Assembly (NCBI GenBank): GCA_934378145.1
Contig: CAKXXW010000061.1
Span: 1-5,363 of the forward strand
DNA from: an uncultured Eubacteriales bacterium
GTDB taxonomy: Bacteria; Bacillota; Clostridia; Oscillospirales; CAG-272
Direction of reading: 5' to 3'
Length of the DNA stretch: 5,363 bases
How positions within the stretch are numbered: position 1 is the first letter of the stretch; every line of letters begins with the position of its first letter. Below the pieces are notes generated by a model that did no database searches, was not told where the DNA came from, and was given only the letters and a program-made list of their open reading frames with translations. Position numbers and translations under genes: made by a program. Positions 1 to 5,342 of this stretch are shown here, piece by piece.

Positions 1-145
1 GCTTGCATACCCTTGAGACCTCGGCAAAAATCCGCCAAAGTTTTGCCGCAGGCAAAATGCCGCGAGACAAGACACATTCCTTCCGTAACCCGTCAGCAAG
101 TTCTTTGAAGGGTTCGGGAAACTTTCTCGAAAGAAAGTTTCCCGA
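1..145 (-). repeat. Palindromic interspersed repeat, copy 1 (downstream of mecA)
   Basis: Read on the minus strand, this stretch has the same module order as 3310-3447: a hairpin next to the stop codon (114-126 paired with 133-145), the words AACCC and CAAAGAACTT, the word CTTGTCTCG, the hairpin TTTTGCC-TGC-GGCAAAA (41-57), a T-rich segment, and GCAAGC (6-1). A 31-base block, 41-71, is an exact reverse complement of 3375-3405. The outer parts are diverged but alignable by eye. The copy reaches the first base of the window, so it may continue. It encodes nothing convincing. It probably forms the 3' untranslated region of the mecA transcript. Confidence 0.85.
114..145 (-). terminator. Stem-loop after mecA, possible terminator
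   Basis: Bases 114-126 pair perfectly with 133-145 (13 bp) around a six-base loop. It begins 38 bases beyond the mecA stop codon. No clear U-tract follows on the minus strand, so it may act as an mRNA 3'-end protector rather than a canonical Rho-independent terminator. It corresponds to the 3310-3335 hairpin of the second repeat copy. Confidence 0.55.
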
Positions 146-183
146 GTTCCTCGTCCCGTTCCCCGCCTCTCCCGCATCCGAGA

Positions 184-750
184 TCAGAGTCTTGCGAGAG
201 CTTTGACGGCGTTGTCGGAGATAAGGCTGCCGTGCTCGGAGAGTGAAGTCTCGATCCTTTCCGGGTCGACCTCGTCGCCGAACTCCGAGACGAAGGCGAC
301 GGCGTTGTCGCTCTTGATATTCCCGAGGATTAGCAGAAAGGCTCCGTCGTCGGTCGAATACGCCGCCGAGGTGCCGCAGAAGCCCGAGCGCTCGAGCTGG
401 CGGCAGACCCGAAGCATCGGGTCGGTCCCCGGGAAGGCGAACGCCTTCGTCCTCCCGGTCGACACTGACACTCCGTCGCCGTCACGGGAGGCGGCATCGG
501 AGAGCGCGCCGAGCTTTGTGACATACATTTCGCACCCGCCCTCACGCGAAGGGTAAAGCTGTATGTAAACGCGGTCGCTCGCGGCATCAAAGCCCGTCCG
601 GTGCTTCGCCTCGTCAAGCAGCGACCAGAACGCCCGCCGCGTCTCTGTCCGGCTGTAATCGACCGTGCCGCAGTCGATGTCGTACTCCTTCATATCGCTC
701 TCCGACAGCGTGATCTTGAGCTTTCGCTCGTTTATCAGGATAAGTTCCAT
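184..750 (-). CDS. mecA: MecA-family adaptor protein for ClpC/ClpP proteolysis
   Basis: This 188-residue protein belongs to the MecA/YpbH family of cytoplasmic adaptors, which deliver substrates to the ClpC ATPase and trigger its assembly (known from Bacillus subtilis). It is unrelated to the methicillin-resistance mecA. The N-terminal substrate-binding domain is clear: MELILINERKLKI at 1-13, TETRRAFWSLLDEAKHRTGFD at 35-55 and IQLYPSREGGCEMYVTKL at 63-80. A short, poorly conserved linker follows at about 81-102. The C-terminal ClpC-binding domain runs from about 103 to the end, with LRVCRQLERSGFCGTSAAY and a late EHGSLISDNAV segment. Its length is slightly below that of B. subtilis MecA. The ATG is supported by AAGGAG 8 bases upstream. 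It is transcribed divergently from the helicase and appears monocistronic. Which substrates it delivers here cannot be told from sequence. Confidence 0.93.
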   Translation of the reverse strand: MELILINERKLKITLSESDMKEYDIDCGTVDYSRTETRRAFWSLLDEAKHRTGFDAASDRVYIQLYPSREGGCEMYVTKLGALSDAASRDGDGVSVSTGRTKAFAFPGTDPMLRVCRQLERSGFCGTSAAYSTDDGAFLLILGNIKSDNAVAFVSEFGDEVDPERIETSLSEHGSLISDNAVKALARL

Positions 751-758
751 ATCTCTGT

Positions 759-787
759 CTCCTTCATATCTTTATGTTATCATTATA
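759..787 (-). promoter_or_regulatory. mecA ribosome binding site and probable -10 box
   Basis: On the minus strand AAGGAG (764-759) lies 8 bases before the mecA ATG and fixes that start. A perfect TATAAT lies at 787-782. The matching -35 region around 805-810 (TTACTT) is a poor fit, so this promoter may be weak or activator dependent. The predicted transcript would have a leader of only about 25 bases. Confidence 0.6.
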
Positions 788-836
788 GCGCGTCGGGGGC
801 AAAAAAGTAACCCCTAAAATTCTGGTAATTGCGCGG

Positions 837-865
837 TTGACGCACCCCTTTGTCTGTGATATAAT
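837..865 (+). promoter_or_regulatory. Sigma-A promoter of the helicase gene
   Basis: TTGACG (837-842) and a perfect TATAAT (860-865) are separated by 17 bp. A TG dinucleotide at 857-858 makes an extended -10. Transcription should start near 872. The open reading frame formally extends upstream to the TTG at 837, but that TTG is the -35 box, which rules it out as a translation start. Confidence 0.85.
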
Positions 866-890
866 AAATTATTACATTATATTCCGAGGA

Positions 891-896
891 AGGAGG
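891..896 (+). promoter_or_regulatory. Ribosome binding site of the helicase gene
   Basis: AGGAGG lies 9 bases before the ATG at 906. It decides the start codon in favour of 906 over the upstream in-frame TTG at 837. Confidence 0.9.
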
Positions 897-905
897 GGAA
901 AGGCA

Positions 906-3323
906 ATGAAATATCTCGACGGGAAGATCCTCGTCTCCGAATACGAGCTTTGCGTGCCCGCCGCGGGCAGGTGCGACATCGACAGCAGGCAGAGTCCGCC
1001 TCTCCCCGACTTTTCGGGTGCCGTGGGAAGTATCTCCGCCGATATAGAATTTTCGGGCGTGACCTTCAGCCTTTCCGTCGGCGAAAGGGCGGTCACAGAG
1101 TCGCCCGACGGCGAGGGCTTCATCCTCGGGGAGACGGTAAAGAAGAACCTTCCGGGAAAGCCCGACCCAGTCCTCGTCGCGCGGCTTTTTGTCGGCGGCT
1201 ATGTGCGCCTTGTACGGGCGGGATACCGCGAGGCAAGGCTCGTGCTTCGCTATACCTCCGGGCAGTCGGGGAAAGCGAAGGACTTCTGCTACCGCCTTTC
1301 GTCGGAGGAGCTTGCCGACGCGGTCAGAGGCTACCTTTCGCCCCTTCTGTTCAGGGCAAAATTCCTCCGCGAGCGGCGCGAGGTAAAGCTCCCCGCGACG
1401 GCGAAAGGCTGCCGCTTCCCCTTTTCCTCGGTGCGCGAGGGGCAGGGCGAGCTTATGAGCGCGGTCTATCGGACGGTCAGGGGCGGAAAGCGGCTCTTCG
1501 CGCAGGCGCCCACGGGGACAGGCAAGACCATATCGACCCTCTATCCGGCGATCCGTGCGCTGGCGGAGGGCAGGTGCGAGCGCATATTCTACCTCACGGC
1601 GAAGGCGAGCACGGGCAACGAGGCTTTTGCGGCGGCACGGAGGCTCTTCTCGTCGGGTGCGACCTTCCGCGCCTGCGCGATCACGGCGAAGGAAAAGGCT
1701 TGCGCAAATTCGGCGGCAAGAGCGGGCGGCGCGCTGTCATCCTTCTGCAATCCCGACGAGTGTCCCTACGCGAAGGGGTACTATGAGAGGCTACCGTTCG
1801 CGATCGCCGACCTCGTTTCGACCCGCGCGGGATACACGCCCGAGGTCATAGCCGAGGCGGCGGAGAAGCACCTTGTCTGCCCCTACGAGCTGTCGCTCGA
1901 CCTGTCGGAATACTGCGACCTCATCGTCTGCGATTACAACTACGCCTTCGATCCGGCGGTATATCTGCGGCGGTATTTTGATGCGACCGCGTGCGAGAGC
2001 GACTCGGTCTTCCTCATCGACGAGGCGCACAACCTCCCCGACCGCGTGCGGGATATGTATTCCTGCGAGCTTTCGGAGAGGCGGATCTCGTCTTTCCTTG
2101 ACGCGGCAAAGGAATGTGAGAGCGAGGCGCTCCTGCCTCTCGTTTCCGCGCTTACCGAGCTGAAGAAGGCTTTTCTGCCGCTGAGGGCGCTCTGCCGCGA
2201 CAGCCTGCGGCAGACCTCGGAGGGTGAGCTGGGATTCTACATAGACCATTCGCCGCTCCCGCGCTTCGGTGAGCATGCGGAGGAGGCGGCGGTCTCGCTT
2301 TCGCGCCTGCGGCACAAACTGCGCGGACATCCGCTCTGCCCGAGGCTTTCGTCGCTGCTTGCCGAGCTGAAAAAGTATCTTCGGATAATGAATTTCTTTG
2401 ACGGAAAATTCGTGTCTTATGTCGAGATACGCGGCGGCGACACGCGGGCGCGGGTCTTCTGCGTCGACCCGTCGGAAATAATAGGCGAACGGCTCTCGCT
2501 CGCGAAGGCGTCGGTGCTTTTCTCGGCGACGCTCACCCCGCTCGACTACTTCATCTCGCTCTGCGGAGGCGGAAAGGATTCGGAGGCGCTTGACCTGCCC
2601 TCGCCGTTCAGGAAGGAAAACCTCTGTCTTGCGGCGGTCGACAGCCTGAGCATCCGTAGCGATGACCGCGACGAGAGGACATACAGGAAGGTCTCGACCT
2701 TCATCGCCGCGACCGTGAGCGCGCGGGCGGGCAACTATATATGCTATTTCCCGTCTTACGAGTTCCTTGAGCGGACTCTTGAGGTCTTCCGCAAAAAGTA
2801 CCCGAAGGTGAAGACGGTCGTCCAGACGCGCGGGATGGACAGGAGAGAGCGCGAGGAGTTCCTCTCGGCGTTCAGAGCCGACCGCGGTGTGCTTCGCGTG
2901 GGCTTCTGTGTGCTTGGCGGGAGCTTTTCGGAGGGCGTCGACCTTCCCGGGAGCCGCCTTATCGGCAGCATCGTCGTCGGCACGGGGATACCCTCGCTCT
3001 CGAACGAGCGGAACATCCTCGCCGAGTATTACGAGCAGAGAGAGCCGGGGAGCGGATTCGATTATGCCTATGCCTACCCGGGCATGAACCGCGTGTTGCA
3101 GGCAGCAGGAAGGGTCATCCGGCGCGATGACGACCGCGGCATCGTCGTGCTGATCGACGACCGCTATTCCGAGCCGGGGTATGTCAGAATGTTCCCCGCC
3201 GCATGGGAGGACATAAGGTTCACGGGCGACGCCAAGTCGCTCGCCGAGATCGCCAAAAGATTCGCAACGAAGGACGCGACGGGAGATACGGGAGACGGAC
3301 GGGGCACGCGGGGGCTTTCTTGA
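906..3323 (+). CDS. DinG/XPD-like (Rad3 family) iron-sulfur ATP-dependent DNA helicase
   Basis: This 805-residue cytoplasmic superfamily 2 helicase carries all the expected motifs: Walker A APTGTGKT (201-208), DEAH (372-375), FSATLTP (539-545), SFSEGVDLPG (673-682) and the arginine-finger motif QAAGRVIRR (732-740). Four cysteines between motifs I and II, C266, C281, C286 and C325 (C-x14-C-x4-C-x38-C, the last in a CPY context), match the 4Fe-4S arrangement of XPD and DinG. Family members unwind DNA, usually 5' to 3', in repair or recombination. Relatives in Clostridia begin with a PD-(D/E)XK nuclease-like domain. Residues 1-160 here resemble that region but are short and lack an obvious intact motif. 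The start at 906 rests on the AGGAGG site and promoter. The last residues run into a repeat hairpin that contains the stop codon. The physiological role is unknown; DinG is the nearest well-known name, but this is a distinct subfamily, so no symbol is given. Confidence 0.93.
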   Translation: MKYLDGKILVSEYELCVPAAGRCDIDSRQSPPLPDFSGAVGSISADIEFSGVTFSLSVGERAVTESPDGEGFILGETVKKNLPGKPDPVLVARLFVGGYVRLVRAGYREARLVLRYTSGQSGKAKDFCYRLSSEELADAVRGYLSPLLFRAKFLRERREVKLPATAKGCRFPFSSVREGQGELMSAVYRTVRGGKRLFAQAPTGTGKTISTLYPAIRALAEGRCERIFYLTAKASTGNEAFAAARRLFSSGATFRACAITAKEKACANSAARAGGALSSFCNPDECPYAKGYYERLPFAIADLVSTRAGYTPEVIAEAAEKHLVCPYELSLDLSEYCDLIVCDYNYAFDPAVYLRRYFDATACESDSVFLIDEAHNLPDRVRDMYSCELSERRISSFLDAAKECESEALLPLVSALTELKKAFLPLRALCRDSLRQTSEGELGFYIDHSPLPRFGEHAEEAAVSLSRLRHKLRGHPLCPRLSSLLAELKKYLRIMNFFDGKFVSYVEIRGGDTRARVFCVDPSEIIGERLSLAKASVLFSATLTPLDYFISLCGGGKDSEALDLPSPFRKENLCLAAVDSLSIRSDDRDERTYRKVSTFIAATVSARAGNYICYFPSYEFLERTLEVFRKKYPKVKTVVQTRGMDRREREEFLSAFRADRGVLRVGFCVLGGSFSEGVDLPGSRLIGSIVVGTGIPSLSNERNILAEYYEQREPGSGFDYAYAYPGMNRVLQAAGRVIRRDDDRGIVVLIDDRYSEPGYVRMFPAAWEDIRFTGDAKSLAEIAKRFATKDATGDTGDGRGTRGLS

Positions 3324-3335
3324 AAGAAAGCCCCC
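3310..3335 (+). terminator. Stem-loop containing the helicase stop codon
   Basis: A perfect 10-bp stem with five G:C pairs at its base and the six-base loop TTGAAA (3320-3325). The helicase stop TGA (3321-3323) lies within the loop. No U-tract follows, so termination here is uncertain. Ribosomes finishing the helicase would melt the structure. Confidence 0.5.
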
Positions 3336-3416
3336 AACCCCCAAAGAACTTCTGAAAAACTATGGCAGTAAAGCCTTGTCTCGCGGCATTTTGCCTGCGG
3401 CAAAACTATGGTGTCT

Positions 3417-3437
3417 TTTTGAGGAAGCTCCTCAAAA
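3417..3437 (+). terminator. T-rich stem-loop in repeat copy 2
   Basis: TTTTGAGGA pairs perfectly with TCCTCAAAA around a three-base AGC loop. The right arm ends in A, but CCTTTTTT follows at 3450-3456. With the small CTGC-AA-GCAG stem at 3440-3449 just before those T residues, this is a plausible though weak terminator for the helicase transcript. Confidence 0.4.
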
Positions 3438-3441
3438 GTCT

Positions 3442-3521
3442 GCAAGCAGCCTTTTTTCGGACCTTTTCAAAAATCCACCGGAATTTTCCCCCGCGGGGGA
3501 AAATTCTGTCCCGAGACAAGG
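3442..3521 (-). repeat. Palindromic repeat, copy 3 (inverted partial copy)
   Basis: Read on the minus strand it runs CCTTGTCTCG (3521-3512), a 26-base perfect palindrome (3506-3481), a segment CGGTGGATTTTTG that closely matches TGGCGGATTTTTG in copy 1, an A-rich stretch, then GGCTGCTTGC (3451-3442). It lacks the first hairpin and the CAAAGAACTT module. It is fused head to head with copy 2 at CTGCAAGCAG, so 3374-3521 is a 148-bp imperfect inverted repeat with 10-bp identical ends. Confidence 0.7.
3481..3506. repeat. Perfect 26-bp palindrome
   Basis: GAATTTTCCCCC (3481-3492) and GGGGGAAAATTC (3495-3506) are exact reverse complements around a GC centre, so the whole 26 bp is self-complementary. 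It takes the place of the TTTTGCC hairpin in repeat copy 3. As RNA it would form a stem of 11 or so pairs on either strand. Confidence 0.9.
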
Positions 3522-3591
3522 ATTTTGACCGTTTGACCTAAAGATGAAGTACACCGACAGGGCAAACGCACCGTTAAACCGATGCTCATCG

Positions 3592-3658
3592 AAAAGTGAA
3601 GCCCTCACTCTAACGATGCCTTTTTGAAGGCATTGCTACGGGTGAGGGCTTCACTTTT
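3592..3658. terminator. Long nested stem-loop, probable bidirectional terminator or small repeat
   Basis: AAAAGTGAAGCCCTCAC (3592-3608) pairs perfectly over 17 bp with 3642-3658. Inside it ATGCCTT (3615-3621) pairs with AAGGCAT (3626-3632), and a few further pairs nearly join the two stems. On the plus strand the right arm ends CTTTTAATTTTT, a good U-tract; on the minus strand TTTT also ends the arm. It lies between convergent genes, consistent with termination from both sides. A mobile repeat is an alternative reading. Confidence 0.65.
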
Positions 3659-3678
3659 AATTTTTATCAAGTTTAGAT

Positions 3679-3698
3679 CAAGCCTTTCTAAAGGCTTG
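3679..3698. repeat. Short stem-loop CAAGCCTT-TCTA-AAGGCTTG
   Basis: An 8-bp perfect stem (3679-3686 with 3691-3698) around a four-base loop. No U-tract follows on the plus strand. On the minus strand the stem is followed by ATCTAAACTTG. The function is unclear; it is one of the hairpins packed between the helicase and the pilin-like gene. Confidence 0.6.
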
Positions 3699-3727
3699 CG
3701 GCGCGGGGGGACTTGCGGCAGACCGAG

Positions 3728-3769
3728 CAAATCCCCCTCCGCGAAGAGATCTTCGCGGAGGGGGATTTG
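3728..3769 (-). terminator. 20-bp perfect stem-loop downstream of the pilin-like gene
   Basis: Bases 3728-3747 are the exact reverse complement of 3750-3769, leaving two central bases (in practice a small AGAT loop). It starts 35 bases after the stop codon of the minus-strand gene and is the most stable hairpin in the window. It has flanking A on one side and T on the other, so it could stop transcripts from either side, although the U-tract on the minus strand is only ATTTG. It is the best candidate terminator for the 3805-5121 gene. Confidence 0.65.
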
Positions 3770-3804
3770 TTGATGATAAAAGCAACTATGTTTTAGTCGA
3801 AAAC

Positions 3805-5121
3805 TTATTTCAAGCCGGCTTTGAAAATCCTGAGTGCCTCGTTATAGAATTCGGCATTATCCTGCCGGTCAAGGTCAACATATTTTGATTCGGGGATATT
3901 GCCCGAAACAGTATTGCCGCTGAAAGTAAATTGAGGAAGCTTATCAGTACCTTTCTCGTTTTCACCGAGAGCAGCGAAGAATGCACTATGATACCTCACA
4001 ATTGCCGGAGCATTTCCAAGAGCATTGACGGTATTGTTGATAAATTCAACTTTAGTATTTGTAGACTCAGCAATCTGCAATGCGGCAAATTTGTCATTTG
4101 TAGTTCCGTTGAAGGTGCATCCGTCGATTTTAACCGTAGTCATTCCTGTTTTATTGCTTGAGTTGACAAAATTGATCCCGCGCTTGGTTTGCGTAAATGT
4201 GCAGTTCTTTATGACAACAGTCAGATTTTTACCGGTATTGTCATAAACTTCGATCGGAGCCGAATCTTCATCCAGACTACCGATAAACGAGCAATTATCG
4301 AATGTTATTACAGCATCTTCGGTATATTCATCATTGGTTCGGACAGAGGAATTATAGAAAATGCAGTTTTTATAAGTAACTCCGGCTTTTGCGGTATATT
4401 TATAATCTTCTACGGTTGAATCTACCTTATAAAACACCTTGTTTTCGTAAGTTGCTCCTGCTTTGGTGTCTTCCATAGCCTGCGTCTCATATTTGACGAC
4501 ATCGGCTCCGTTATTTGCCGTAGCCATACCGCTGAGAATAATTCCGTTTATAAGCGTAACATTCTCATAATTCTTCTCCGTTTCATTTTCCTTTTTTTCT
4601 ATGCCAAAGAAAAATCCGTTAAGGTCTATCGTATAGGAGGCGCCACCCGCGATCAGCTGGTCGAAATCATCAGCACCGACTATGTTGGACAAGGCTATAT
4701 ACTTTGTAATGCCGTCGATCTTTGCAGTAGCGGAGCCGTCATAGAATCCGTAGAGTTTTGATTTGTCGACCTCTTCGGGGTAAATAACCTTACCTGTGTT
4801 ATCCACAAGGTACATTTTGTTGTCGTCAAGATTGTACGCATAATGGAACCCGTTTGAGTAGGTCTTAAGCTTACCCATATTCCAACCGTCCATATAGAGC
4901 GCATTGACTGCGTCTCCCGCATAGGTGAACTTGGTGTTGGGGACTACCTGAACGGCAAGCGATGTGTTCATATTTCTGATCGCCTGCTGGTCATTGCTGA
5001 GATTTGCCTTTGCAATAAGGCTTGCGAAGGTGGGGATCAGAACCGCGGCGAGAATTGCTATAATCGCTATGACTATAACAAGCTCAACGATAGTGAAACC
5101 CTTTTTGGTGCTTCTTTTCAT
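3805..5121 (-). CDS. Type IV prepilin-like protein with C-terminal beta-helix domain
   Basis: The product has 438 residues. Its N-terminus is a class III (prepilin) signal: MKRSTKKG, then FTIVELVIVIAIIAILAAVL, with cleavage expected after G8 and glutamate at mature position 5 (E13). The hydrophobic helix spans about 9-30. Residues 31-130 resemble a small pilin globular part. From about 185 to 405, repeated strands of the form YKNCIFYN (250-257), FDNCSFIG (274-281), IKNCTFTQ (304-311), IDGCTFNG (332-339), FINNTVNA (360-367) and FSGNTVSG (400-407) suggest a right-handed parallel beta-helix with stacked Cys/Asn ladders. It is probably exported and displayed on the surface or in a pseudopilus; a carbohydrate or adhesion role is a guess. 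ATG at 5121 follows AAGGAG with 8-base spacing; an in-frame ATG at 5262 lacks this and would bury the signal. No pilus assembly genes are visible. Composition is more A+T rich than the helicase. Confidence 0.85.
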   Translation of the reverse strand: MKRSTKKGFTIVELVIVIAIIAILAAVLIPTFASLIAKANLSNDQQAIRNMNTSLAVQVVPNTKFTYAGDAVNALYMDGWNMGKLKTYSNGFHYAYNLDDNKMYLVDNTGKVIYPEEVDKSKLYGFYDGSATAKIDGITKYIALSNIVGADDFDQLIAGGASYTIDLNGFFFGIEKKENETEKNYENVTLINGIILSGMATANNGADVVKYETQAMEDTKAGATYENKVFYKVDSTVEDYKYTAKAGVTYKNCIFYNSSVRTNDEYTEDAVITFDNCSFIGSLDEDSAPIEVYDNTGKNLTVVIKNCTFTQTKRGINFVNSSNKTGMTTVKIDGCTFNGTTNDKFAALQIAESTNTKVEFINNTVNALGNAPAIVRYHSAFFAALGENEKGTDKLPQFTFSGNTVSGNIPESKYVDLDRQDNAEFYNEALRIFKAGLK

Positions 5122-5310
5122 GGTTTTTTCTCCTTTTTGTTTTTTGAATTTTTGCCGCCCAATCCCCGAACGAGGCTTTTCAGCCAGTTTTCGTGGATGG
5201 GACGAATCTACGAAAATCCGGAAGGATTTTATGCCCACTTTTGAAGCAAAATATGGAGACAAAAAGGACTTTTCATTACCTCGGAGGCTTTGTTCACAGT
5301 TGCCTTACGA
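5122..5310 (-). promoter_or_regulatory. Long structured leader of the pilin-like gene
   Basis: If transcription starts near 5308, the leader would be about 187 bases. Two stems compete for the same bases: 5230-5224 with 5219-5213 (AAAATCC-TTCC-GGATTTT), and 5216-5208 with 5196-5188 (9 bp with one G:U). Bases 5213-5216 are in both, so the structures exclude each other. The first part (about 5265-5307) carries GGCAA and CAAAGCCTCCGAGG, reminiscent of riboswitch cores, but no known class fits. Confidence 0.35.
5130..5135 (-). promoter_or_regulatory. Ribosome binding site of the pilin-like gene
   Basis: AAGGAG on the minus strand, 8 bases before ATG at 5121-5119. It sets the start at the prepilin leader and excludes the 47-codon upstream extension. 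Confidence 0.9.
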
Positions 5311-5314
5311 AAAT

Positions 5315-5342
5315 AAATTATTTTTCAAATACATATTGACAA
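5315..5342 (-). promoter_or_regulatory. Candidate promoter of the pilin-like gene
   Basis: On the minus strand TTGTCA (5342-5337) and TAATTT (5320-5315) are 16 bp apart. The -35 matches five of six consensus bases; the -10 matches only the three key positions (TA---T). Its -35 occupies almost the same bases as the plus-strand -35. This is a tentative call. Confidence 0.35.

Larger units (their letters stand above)
3310..3447 (+). repeat. Palindromic interspersed repeat, copy 2 (downstream of helicase)
   Basis: This is the plus-strand counterpart of 1-145. Modules in order: a 10-bp stem (3310-3319 with 3326-3335), AACCCCCAAAGAACTT (3336-3351), CCTTGTCTCG (3374-3383), the hairpin TTTTGCC-TGC-GGCAAAA (3389-3405), the hairpin TTTTGAGGA-AGC-TCCTCAAAA (3417-3437), and GCAAGC (3442-3447). 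It starts inside the final codons of the helicase gene. It has the same orientation to the helicase as copy 1 has to mecA, so both are probably transcribed as 3' untranslated regions. Confidence 0.85.

Noticed and set aside
3..206. Open frame of 67 codons at the left edge
   Set aside because: It runs through the repeat and its hairpin, has no ribosome binding site, and overlaps the 3' end of mecA.
837..905. Upstream start of the helicase at TTG 837
   Set aside because: The TTG is the -35 box of the promoter and lies before the transcription start; the ATG at 906 has an AGGAGG site at proper spacing.
1791..3344. Long minus-strand open frame of 517 codons opposite the helicase
   Set aside because: It is antisense to a gene with complete helicase motifs, has Arg/Glu/Val-rich sequence without any recognisable domain, and is a typical by-product of high GC content at third codon positions.
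3524..3538. Direct repeat TTTGACC-G-TTTGACC
   Set aside because: Two 7-base units are too short to support an operator or iteron call.
3544..3627. 27-codon frame starting MKYTDRANAP
   Set aside because: There is no ribosome binding site and it ends inside the nested hairpin; it is more likely noncoding.
5122..5262. N-terminal extension of the pilin-like protein to the ATG at 5262
   Set aside because: No ribosome binding site is seen there, and it would place 47 residues before the prepilin leader, whereas the ATG at 5121 has AAGGAG and gives a canonical short leader.
5265..5310. Possible cyclic-di-GMP (GEMM) or fluoride riboswitch on the minus strand
   Set aside because: GGCAA and CAAAGCCTCCGAGG recall the GEMM core and GCC...AGGTAATGA recalls the fluoride class, but the GAAA-capped stem and downstream GGGTTGCC of GEMM, and the GGNGATGG start of the fluoride class, are missing. 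A covariance search with the Rfam models would settle it.
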